Source of the DNA: DASPXY01 sp038227745
GTDB taxonomy: Bacteria; Planctomycetota; Planctomycetia; Gemmatales; Gemmataceae
DNA: 19,650 nucleotides
Reading direction: 5' to 3'
NCBI GenBank assembly: GCA_038227745.1
Contig: JBBRPS010000077.1
Location: 1-19,650, forward strand
The notes beneath the pieces are model-generated. The model did no database searches, was not told the DNA's origin, and saw only the letters and a program-made list of their open reading frames with translations. Numbering within the stretch: the stretch's first letter is position 1; each line of letters begins with the position of its first letter. Made by a program: the position numbers and the translations under genes. Positions 9,381-15,510 of this stretch are shown piece after piece.

Positions 9381-9623
9381 TCACCCTTTGGGCGAGCGCG
9401 ACAGCCAGAAGATGGCGATGGCGGCGATGACGACGCCGACCTGGATCATGGTGCTCTGGTCGCCGAGGATCGAGCGCAGGACGGCGAAGACAACCGGCGC
9501 GGCGGCCGAGGGGGTCGCCTCTCGAGCGGCGACCGGAGATACGAGCGCCGCCACCAGGAGCAGCGCGAGCAGCACGGCCCAGCACAGGGCGGGCCGTCTT
9601 TGGCTGGAGGGGGTTCGGTTCAT
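9381..9623 (-). CDS. Small membrane protein, unknown function
   Basis: The 80-residue protein has a basic start (MNRTPSSQRRP), a hydrophobic segment at about 12-32 ending SPVAA that could be a signal peptide, and a second hydrophobic segment at about 60-74 (QVGVVIAAIAIFWLS) followed by RSPKG. If the first is cleaved, the product is a roughly 47-residue peptide with one membrane helix. No pilin-type cleavage site (Gly followed by Glu at +5) is visible. It lies between the OmpA-like lipoprotein and the AAA+ ATPase on the same strand, so it may work with the pilus machine. No clear ribosome site precedes the ATG. I do not recognise the family; the two clean hydrophobic segments and the operon position are the reasons to accept it. 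Confidence 0.6.
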   Translation of the reverse strand: MNRTPSSQRRPALCWAVLLALLLVAALVSPVAAREATPSAAAPVVFAVLRSILGDQSTMIQVGVVIAAIAIFWLSRSPKG

Positions 9624-9661
9624 GGTTGCGGATCCGGTTGAAAACTCTCAGGGGAAGGTTG

Positions 9662-9707
9662 CGCCTCCTCCCCTCTCCGCCGCTTTCGGGGGAGAGGGGA
9701 GGAGGCG
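9662..9707. repeat. 17-bp perfect inverted repeat
   Basis: CGCCTCCTCCCCTCTCC (9662-9678) pairs exactly with 9691-9707 across a 12-base loop containing CTTTC. It lies upstream of the small membrane protein gene. It is strongly purine/pyrimidine-biased, unlike the neighbouring palindrome. Confidence 0.85.
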
Positions 9708-9740
9708 GTCAAATGTTCGTTAGGCGAGCAGCAGGAAATC

Positions 9741-9807
9741 GTTTCCCTGTAGGACGGCTCTCCTGAGCCGTCCCGGACGGCTCAGGAGAGCCGTCCTACA
9801 GGGAAAC
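9741..9807. repeat. 33-bp palindrome with hairpins nested in each arm
   Basis: Arms 9741-9773 and 9775-9807 are perfect reverse complements around one base. Each arm is also a hairpin by itself: GGACGGCTC-TCCT-GAGCCGTCC at 9752-9773, and the matching copy with loop AGGA at 9775-9796. It can thus form one long stem or two short ones. It lies 18 bases beyond the stop codon of the OmpA-like lipoprotein gene. It looks like a dispersed repeat inserted as an inverted pair. Confidence 0.9.
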
Positions 9808-9825
9808 CAAGTCCTGCCCTTCGCC

Positions 9826-10425
9826 TTACCGCGAGCTCGGGCCGGTCGGACCGCCCGACGTCAGGCCCGGGCCGGTGCCCTGGTTGGGCAGCGAGCCCTG
9901 CGCCCCGGCGTAGTGCCGCTGGATCGACAGGCCCTGCGGCACGGCGCCAATGCCGACGCCCGACGGGTCGTGGATCGCGACCTCCCACACCACCGGCCGG
10001 CCGGCCGTGTTGGCCTGCAGGTACTTCTGCACGGCGGCCACGCGCTTGCCGTCCAACTCGACGCGCGCGTTGACCAACTTCTCGGGAGCGGCCGGGTCGT
10101 AACTGATGTCGTAGGCCGTCTGCAGGAACAGCTTCGTGTCCGGCTGCGGCCGCTTGCGCGACAGGTGGTCGAGGTACACCAACCCCCCCTGCGTTAGCTT
10201 GTCGGTCCCCGCGTCGAAGAAGTAGTTCCACACGGTCTGGTCGAGGACGTGCCCGTTGGCCGCCTGCGTGTTGAACACCTGGGCAATCGGCTGGCGGGCC
10301 TGGTACTCATAACGCTCCGGGTAGCACGGATCGACGAAGCACTCGTACAGCTTGCAGCCCCCCAGGGTGGTGAGCCCGGCCCCCAGGCAGGCGACCGCCA
10401 GCGTCCGCGCGATGAATCCGTTCAT
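9826..10425 (-). CDS. OmpA-like lipoprotein of the Tad locus
   Basis: The 199-residue protein has a signal sequence with a good lipobox, LGGC, giving lipidated Cys24. The middle (about 65-140) resembles a diverged OmpA/MotB peptidoglycan-binding fold. It shows WNYFFDAGTDKLTQGGLVYLDHLSRK, then a strand, then LVNARVELDGKRVAAVQKYLQ, where the family has a run of Ala and R-x-x-AV. The usual NxxLSxxRA motif is weak. The tail is Gly/Pro/Ser-rich. It may anchor the pilus secretin or the outer membrane to the wall. I chose ATG 10425 because AGGAGA lies 6 bases upstream; a TTG five codons earlier is itself part of that site. It follows tadC after a 92-base gap that holds a strong hairpin. Confidence 0.75.
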   Translation of the reverse strand: MNGFIARTLAVACLGAGLTTLGGCKLYECFVDPCYPERYEYQARQPIAQVFNTQAANGHVLDQTVWNYFFDAGTDKLTQGGLVYLDHLSRKRPQPDTKLFLQTAYDISYDPAAPEKLVNARVELDGKRVAAVQKYLQANTAGRPVVWEVAIHDPSGVGIGAVPQGLSIQRHYAGAQGSLPNQGTGPGLTSGGPTGPSSR

Positions 10426-10445
10426 CCACTTTCTCCTCAATCCGG

Positions 10446-10511
10446 CCCCCGCCCCGCGCGGCTGTCGCCCGCGGCCCGAACGCCGGCCCGCGGGCGCCGC
10501 GCGGGCGGGGG
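10446..10511. repeat. Imperfect two-part inverted repeat beyond tadC
   Basis: The outer stem is 15 bp with one bulged C (10446-10461 with 10497-10511). The inner stem is 9 bp (10466-10474 with 10488-10496), set off by a 4-base CTGT bulge. It begins 7 bases beyond the tadC stop codon and is almost pure G/C. Confidence 0.75.
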
Positions 10512-10517
10512 GAGTGA

Positions 10518-11477
10518 CTAGTTATGGAACATGGTCTCCATGATGTTGATCGCCGCCGGGCCCACCAGGACCACGAAGATCCCCGGGAAGATGAAGAGGA
10601 TCAGCGGGAACAGCAGCTGCACGGCCGTCTTCGCCGCCTTCTCCTCGGCGATCTGCTTGCGCCGCGTCCGCATGGAGTCGGACTGCACGCGCAGGGCCTG
10701 GGCGATGCTCGAACCAAACCGGTCCGCCTGGATGAGAATGGCAGCCAGGGCACGCACGTCGTCCACGCCCGTGCGCACGCCCAGGTCGTGGAGCACCTCA
10801 CGGCGCGGCCGGCCCATCTGGAGCTGGAAGTTCGCCAGCGCGATCTCCTCGCAGATCACCTTGGCGTGCTCGCTCATCTCGTCGCACACCTTCCGCATGG
10901 CCGCGTCCAGGCCCAGGCCGCTCTCCACGCACACCACCAACAGGTCCAGGGCGTCGGGCAGCGACAGGAAGATCGCCTCCTGGCGCTTCTTCCGCAGCCA
11001 CCACAGCACGATGCTCGGCAGGTAGAAGCCGATGCCCGTGAAGATCACCACCCACTGCCACGTCTGCCAGACCATCGGCCGGCCGGGCACGAAGATCAGC
11101 GCCGAGCCGAGGAAGAACAGCAGCAGGCAGGCAAAGCGCACGCCCGAGTAGACCATCGGGGCGGTGTCGCTGCGGAAGCCGGCGTTGGCGAGCCGCGTCT
11201 TCAGGGCCGACTGCTCGACCTCGGTCTGCGGCATCAGGGGCGAGGAGATGGCCTTGGCCGTCTCCACCAGACCGGCGAAGCGCGCGCCGTTCTTCGACCG
11301 GGGGTCTTCCAGGTCGGCGAGCGACGGCGGCCGGCTCAGTCGCGCCAGCCGGTCCAGCGCCTTGCTGTTGCGGCTGGAGATCCCCGACAGCACGGACCAG
11401 ATGCCCAGAACGATGCCCACGAACACCAGCAGCGGGATTATGGCCGTCACGGCGACCATGGCAAATGTTACAGTCAT
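10518..11477 (-). CDS. tadC: Tad pilus inner-membrane platform protein TadC
   Basis: The 319-residue protein is one of the paired inner-membrane scaffolds on which the CpaF ATPase acts to build the Flp pilus. Hydrophobic segments lie at about 8-31, 111-131, 140-160 and 288-312. The type II secretion F (GspF-like) domain covers about 174-300, with the typical LPDALDLLVVCVESGLGLDAAM opening and ADRFGSSIAQALRVQSDSMR. The closing membrane segment FPLILFIFPGIFVVLVGPA is characteristic of TadC. AGAGGAT lies 6 bases before the ATG. It follows tadB after a gap filled with heptamer repeats. Length and order match standard Tad loci, so TadB and TadC can be told apart with good confidence. Confidence 0.95.
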   Translation of the reverse strand: MTVTFAMVAVTAIIPLLVFVGIVLGIWSVLSGISSRNSKALDRLARLSRPPSLADLEDPRSKNGARFAGLVETAKAISSPLMPQTEVEQSALKTRLANAGFRSDTAPMVYSGVRFACLLLFFLGSALIFVPGRPMVWQTWQWVVIFTGIGFYLPSIVLWWLRKKRQEAIFLSLPDALDLLVVCVESGLGLDAAMRKVCDEMSEHAKVICEEIALANFQLQMGRPRREVLHDLGVRTGVDDVRALAAILIQADRFGSSIAQALRVQSDSMRTRRKQIAEEKAAKTAVQLLFPLILFIFPGIFVVLVGPAAINIMETMFHN

Positions 11478-11491
11478 CGGTGCATCCTCTC

Positions 11492-11559
11492 GATTGCAGA
11501 TTGCAGATTACAGATTGCAGATTGCGGAGGGCGACGAACCCAATCCGCAATCTGAAATC
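11492..11559. repeat. Heptamer array GATTGCA: five direct units, three inverted units
   Basis: Five tandem 7-base units fill 11492-11526 (GATTGCA, GATTGCA, GATTACA, GATTGCA, GATTGCG). After a 12-base spacer come three inverted units (CCCAATC, CGCAATC, TGAAATC) at 11539-11559. These end two bases before the tadB stop codon. The halves can pair imperfectly. Confidence 0.85.
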
Positions 11560-11561
11560 GT

Positions 11562-12521
11562 TTACACCTTGATGTTCACGATCTTCTTGATGACCAGGGC
11601 CCCGACCAGCTGGGCGACCAGGGCATAGATGCTCATCTTGATGCCCAGCTCGTGCGTCCACAGCTTCTCGACGTAGTCCGGCTTGATGTAGAGCATCGTG
11701 ATGAACAGGCCGAACGGCAGGGCGATCAGGATCACGCCGCTGAGCCGGCCTTCCGCCGTCAGGGCCTGGACCTGACCGAGGATGCGGAAGCGCTCGCGGA
11801 TCACGTAGCCGATCTTGTCGAGGATTTCCGACAAATCGCCGCCCGTTTGCCGCTGGATCAGCACGCTCGTCACGAAGAACCGCAGGTCCAGGTTCGGCAC
11901 GCGCTCGCACATGGACTTGAGCGCCTCCTCGATCGCGATGCCCAGGTTCTGCTCCTCGTAGACGCGGCCGAACTCGTCGGAGATCGGCGACGGCATCTCC
12001 TCCGCGACCACGTGCATGCCCGCCGCCAGGCTGTGCCCGGCCCGCAAGGCCCGGGCCACCAGTTCCAGCGCGTCCGACAGCTGCGACGCGAACGCCTTGA
12101 GGCGCCCGCGCCGCTTCGCCAGCAGCCACGCCCACGGCGTGAAGAACATAAGCAGGCCGAAGACCGGCGCGACGTAGAACTTCACGCCCGCCATGATCCC
12201 GCAGGTCGTCCCCAGCAGCGCCAGCAGGAAGCCGATGCCGAAGAGCGTGTTCGGCTTGATGTGGCAGTCGGCCTGCTGGAACAGCTTCTGCAAACTGGGG
12301 AAGCTCGGCACGAACATTTCCAGGAACGTTCGCTTGTCGCGCTCGAAGGCGGTCTTGCGCAGGATGCTGGTCACCTCGTCCTCGCGCTTGCGCTTGCCGG
12401 TCAGCGTGTCGAGCCGGTCCGCCGTCCGCGGCCCGTCGTTGCCGGCCAGCACGAACATCACCAGGCCGACCACGGCGGTTACGCCCAAGAAGGCCAGTAC
12501 GGAGATCAACAGGGGAGTCAT
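11562..12521 (-). CDS. tadB: Tad pilus inner-membrane platform protein TadB
   Basis: The 319-residue protein is the partner of TadC in the inner-membrane platform. Hydrophobic segments lie at about 4-26, 92-112, 115-135, 260-278 and near the C-terminus. The type II secretion F domain runs from about 146 to 270. It includes LSDALELVARALRAGHSLAAG, the LGIAIEEALKSMCERVPNLD segment and QRQTGGDLSEILDKIGYVIRER, which is highly typical of TadB. AAGGA lies 9 bases before the ATG. It is flanked on both sides by heptamer repeat arrays, which lie wholly in the gaps and leave the frame intact. Confidence 0.95.
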   Translation of the reverse strand: MTPLLISVLAFLGVTAVVGLVMFVLAGNDGPRTADRLDTLTGKRKREDEVTSILRKTAFERDKRTFLEMFVPSFPSLQKLFQQADCHIKPNTLFGIGFLLALLGTTCGIMAGVKFYVAPVFGLLMFFTPWAWLLAKRRGRLKAFASQLSDALELVARALRAGHSLAAGMHVVAEEMPSPISDEFGRVYEEQNLGIAIEEALKSMCERVPNLDLRFFVTSVLIQRQTGGDLSEILDKIGYVIRERFRILGQVQALTAEGRLSGVILIALPFGLFITMLYIKPDYVEKLWTHELGIKMSIYALVAQLVGALVIKKIVNIKV

Positions 12522-12529
12522 ATCAAGGT

Positions 12530-12650
12530 GTCCTTGGTCAATAGTCCTTAGTCATTCGTCCTCAGCCATTCGTTCTTAGCCTTGAGTCCTCAGTCGCCAG
12601 TCCTCGAGAGGGGCTTCCATGCTAAGGACGAATGACCGAGGACCAAGGAC
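12530..12650. repeat. Heptamer array GTCCTTA: eleven direct units, four inverted units
   Basis: Eleven consecutive 7-base units fill 12530-12606, from GTCCTTG through GTCATTC, GTCCTCA and GCCATTC to GTCCTCG. After a 16-base spacer, four inverted units (TAAGGAC, GAATGAC, CGAGGAC, CAAGGAC) run from 12623 to 12650. The last base overlaps the cpaF stop codon. Confidence 0.88.
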
Positions 12651-14020
12651 TAATCGCGGAGCAATACACGTTCGGCGAACAGGTTCGATGGGAGCTTGAT
12701 GCCGGCCGACTCCAGCCGGGTGATGAACGTCGGCCGGACACCCGTCGCCTCGAACTGTCCGAAGGCCCGCCCGTTCTGGTCGATGCCGAGCTGCTTGAAG
12801 CGGAAGATGTCCTGCATGATGATGACGTCCTGCTCCATGTTCATGACTTCCGTGATCGTGGTGATCTTGCGCGGCCCGCCCTGCAGGCGATTGGCCTGGA
12901 TGATGACGTCCACGGCCGAGCTGATCTGCTGCCGCATCGCCTTCATGGGCAACTCCATGCCGGACATCATGATCATCGTCTCCAGACGGGCCTGGGCGTC
13001 GCGCGGCGTGTTGGCGTGCAGTGTGGTCATCGAGCCGCTGTGGCCGGTGTTCATGGCCTGCAGCATGTCCAGCGACTCGCCGCCGCGGCACTCGCCGATG
13101 ATGATGCGCTCGGGCCGCATACGCAGGGCGTTGCGGACCAGATCGCGGGTGTTTATGCAGCCCTTGCCCTCAATGTTCGGCGGCCGCGTCTCCAGCCGGA
13201 CGACGTGTTCCTGCTGCAGCTGCAGCTCGGCCGCGTCCTCAATCGTCACGATGCGCTCGTCGTGTGGGATGAAGCTCGACAGCGTGTTCAGCAGCGTCGT
13301 CTTGCCGCAGCCCGTGCCGCCGCTGATGATCAGGTTCAGCCGCGCCTTGATGCACGCCTCCATGAGCATCGCCATCTCCGGCGTGAACGCCTTGAAGTTC
13401 AGCAGGTCCTCCAGCTTCAGCGGGTTGGCGCCAAAGCGGCGGATGGACAGCGACGGGCCGTCCAGGGCCAGCGGCGGGATGATCGCGTTCACGCGCGACC
13501 CGTCCGGTAAGCGGGCGTCCACCATCGGCGACGTCTCGTCCACGCGCCGGCCGACCTTCGAGACGATGCGGTCGATGATCTGCATCAGGTGGTCGTTGTC
13601 GCGGAACTTGACGTCCGTCTTCTCCAGCTTGCCGCGGCGCTCGACGTAGATCTTGTGCGGCCCATTGACCAGGATGTCGCTGACCGTCGGGTCCTTGAGC
13701 AGCATCTCCAGCGGCCCAAAGCCGAACGTCTCGTCCAGCACCTCGTCGATGAGGCGCTCGCGCTCCATGCGGTTGAGGAGCGGGTTCTCCGTGTCGCACA
13801 GCCGCTCGACCACCAGGCGGATCTCGCGCCGCAGGGTATCGCCGGCCAGGTCGCTCACCCGCGACAGGTCGAGCTTGTCCACCAGCTTGCTGTGGATGAG
13901 CCGCTTGAGCTCCTCGAAGCCCTTGTTCGATTGCCGGTCGAGGCCAGCCTGGGACGCGCCGCCGAGCCGGCTGATGCCGGTCTGGCTCAAACCGTTGAGT
14001 CCGCGTTGCAGACGAGACAT
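12650..14020 (-). CDS. cpaF: Tad pilus assembly ATPase CpaF/TadA
   Basis: The 456-residue protein is the cytoplasmic secretion ATPase that powers Flp pilus assembly. Walker A is GGTGCGKTT at 234-242, the Asp box RIVTIEDAAELQL at 256-268, Walker B RIIIGE at 305-310, and the His box GHSGSMTTLHA at 326-336. The N-terminal domain (about 85-200) includes FGPLEMLLKDPTVSDILVNG, usual for CpaF. The first 45 residues are Gly/Ser/Leu-rich and probably flexible. All catalytic residues are present. AGAGGAA lies 7 bases before the ATG. The gap from tadZ holds three copies of a 25-base repeat, and the stop codon abuts the heptamer array. Confidence 0.97.
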   Translation of the reverse strand: MSRLQRGLNGLSQTGISRLGGASQAGLDRQSNKGFEELKRLIHSKLVDKLDLSRVSDLAGDTLRREIRLVVERLCDTENPLLNRMERERLIDEVLDETFGFGPLEMLLKDPTVSDILVNGPHKIYVERRGKLEKTDVKFRDNDHLMQIIDRIVSKVGRRVDETSPMVDARLPDGSRVNAIIPPLALDGPSLSIRRFGANPLKLEDLLNFKAFTPEMAMLMEACIKARLNLIISGGTGCGKTTLLNTLSSFIPHDERIVTIEDAAELQLQQEHVVRLETRPPNIEGKGCINTRDLVRNALRMRPERIIIGECRGGESLDMLQAMNTGHSGSMTTLHANTPRDAQARLETMIMMSGMELPMKAMRQQISSAVDVIIQANRLQGGPRKITTITEVMNMEQDVIIMQDIFRFKQLGIDQNGRAFGQFEATGVRPTFITRLESAGIKLPSNLFAERVLLRD

Positions 14021-14057
14021 GGTTGCATTCCTCTGAGTGAGCGTCTTGTTTTTAATG

Positions 14058-14170
14058 CCGGCCGCGGGGCCTGTGGGTCAGGACTCCGATCCTGACAACT
14101 CATGTCAGGATCGGAGTCCTGACCCACAGACCCTGTCAGGATCGGAGTCCTGACCCACGGCCCGCGGCCG
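14058..14170. repeat. Three copies of a 25-base self-complementary unit
   Basis: The unit TGTCAGGATCGGAGTCCTGA plus CCCAC occurs at 14103-14127 and 14134-14158 in one direction and at 14073-14097 in the other. The inverted pair forms a 27-bp perfect stem (14071-14097 with 14103-14129, 5-base loop). Each unit also folds by itself (GTCAGGA/TCCTGAC around TCGGAG). GC-rich flanks at 14058-14070 and 14159-14170 are also roughly inverted. Confidence 0.9.
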
Positions 14171-14174
14171 GATG

Positions 14175-15374
14175 TTACCGGAACGAGAAGAACCCGCGCC
14201 GCTCCTTTTTCTGCTCCTGCGGGCCCTTGCCGCACAGGGCGTTGGCCAGGTCCATCAAGCTCTGCTGCACCCTACTCTTGGGGGCGTGGTCCAGGAGGGG
14301 CACGCCGGCGTTGCGCGCCCCGAGCATTGCTTTGAAGTCGTTGGGGACCTGCCAGAAGATCGGCTTGCCGATCGTCTCCTCCGCCTTCTTCAGGCTGATG
14401 TCGCTGTCCTCCGCACCGACGCGGTTGATGATCACCTTGACCTTGTCGCCCAGGCCGTCCTCGGTGCCCAGCGTGTGCAGCATGCGCACGACGTTCCGCA
14501 GGCTAGTCAGCTCGAGCTGGGCGATGAGCAGGATCACGTCGGCCATGCGCATCGCCGTCAGGTCGGTCGGCGTGAAGCGCTTGCTCAGGTCGAAGATCAG
14601 GTGCGAGTAGCTGGCGCGGAGCAGGCCGATGACGCGCTGCAGGTGGTCCTCGTGGATCAGGCTGATGTCTTCCATCTGCACGGGGTGCGGCAGCAGCGAC
14701 AGGCCCGAGGAGTGCTTGCACAGCGACCGCCGCAGGAACGTCATATCCAGCCGGTCAATGTTCAGGGCCACGTCGGCCAGCGTGTAGTCGGGGATCAGGT
14801 CCAGGGCGACGTCGGCGTCACCGAGGGCGAGGTCGAGGTCGATCAGGGCGACGTTATTTTGCTTGTCCAACTGCGCCAGGTTGCAGCCGAGGTTGACCGC
14901 CAGACTGGTGCAGCCGACGCCGCCGCGCGAGCCCACGACCGCCATCACCAGGGATTCGACCTTGGCGGTCCCGTTGGTGTGGTGGCCGTTCGTCTGGGCG
15001 CTGCTCTGGCGGAGGCGCTGCAGGCAGATGAGCAACTCCTCCAGCACGACGGGCTGGGTGAGGAACTCCTTGGCTCCGCTGCGCAGGGCCGACAGGATCG
15101 ACTGGCCATCGCCGCGGGCGCTGACCGCCAGGATCGGCACGCCGGGGCACTCAAGGGTCAGCTGCGCGATCAGCTGCAGGGCCTTGGGTTGGTCGGCGTC
15201 GAGGGCGACGACGACAATGTCCGGGTTCGACTGTCGAGCGACGTCGATGAAAAATTCATAGCGCGAGCACTCCGCCTCGAGCCAGACCGATTCGACGCCC
15301 AGCAGCAAGTTGCGGAGGGGTTCGCGCGTCGAGTCCGAGGGATCTACGATTGCGACGCGTTGCACGTCCTTCAT
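14175..15374 (-). CDS. tadZ: Tad pilus localisation protein TadZ/CpaE
   Basis: The 399-residue protein places the Tad machine in the cell. It has two domains. Residues 5-120 are a receiver-like fold (VAIVDPSDS, PDIVVVALD, ILAVSARGDG, GAKEFLTQPV) in which Ala57 stands where the phosphorylated Asp would be, as is usual for TadZ. From about 132 it is a ParA/MinD-like ATPase. Its P-loop, GSRGGVGCTS (138-147), has Arg and Cys in place of the two usual lysines. ALIDLDLALGD is the second nucleotide motif. ATP may thus be bound but poorly hydrolysed. Only a weak GGTGG precedes the ATG. The gap from the secretin gene holds a 21-bp hairpin. Confidence 0.93.
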   Translation of the reverse strand: MKDVQRVAIVDPSDSTREPLRNLLLGVESVWLEAECSRYEFFIDVARQSNPDIVVVALDADQPKALQLIAQLTLECPGVPILAVSARGDGQSILSALRSGAKEFLTQPVVLEELLICLQRLRQSSAQTNGHHTNGTAKVESLVMAVVGSRGGVGCTSLAVNLGCNLAQLDKQNNVALIDLDLALGDADVALDLIPDYTLADVALNIDRLDMTFLRRSLCKHSSGLSLLPHPVQMEDISLIHEDHLQRVIGLLRASYSHLIFDLSKRFTPTDLTAMRMADVILLIAQLELTSLRNVVRMLHTLGTEDGLGDKVKVIINRVGAEDSDISLKKAEETIGKPIFWQVPNDFKAMLGARNAGVPLLDHAPKSRVQQSLMDLANALCGKGPQEQKKERRGFFSFR

Positions 15375-15455
15375 GAAGCACCACCGAGTTTCGCTTGGGC
15401 CTTTGTTGTGCGGCCGCCTGCATCCAAGGCGGCCGCTCGCTCACACACGCACACC

Positions 15456-15504
15456 GCTCGCGGTCTCCCGCCGGGGGCCCAAACCCCGGCGGGAGACCGC
15501 GAGC
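15456..15504. repeat. 21-bp perfect inverted repeat between the secretin and tadZ
   Basis: Arm 15456-15476 (GCTCGCGGTCTCCCGCCGGG plus G) pairs exactly with 15484-15504 around a 7-base loop. On the plus strand a run of five T follows (15507-15511), as in an intrinsic terminator, but the genes here run on the minus strand, where no T-run follows. Confidence 0.85.
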
Positions 15505-15510
15505 CGTTTT

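Noticed and set aside
9381..9623. Small protein as a VirB2/TrbC-like or second pilin
   Set aside because: It has two hydrophobic segments as such proteins do, but it is short and shows no pilin leader or conserved residue that would support the name.
7962..9641. 559-residue plus-strand open frame
   Set aside because: Antisense to the AAA+ ATPase; composition of a shadow frame, with no recognisable motif.
11492..12650. CRISPR array
   Set aside because: The repeats are 7 bases long and tandem, without unique spacers of regular length, and no cas gene is near.
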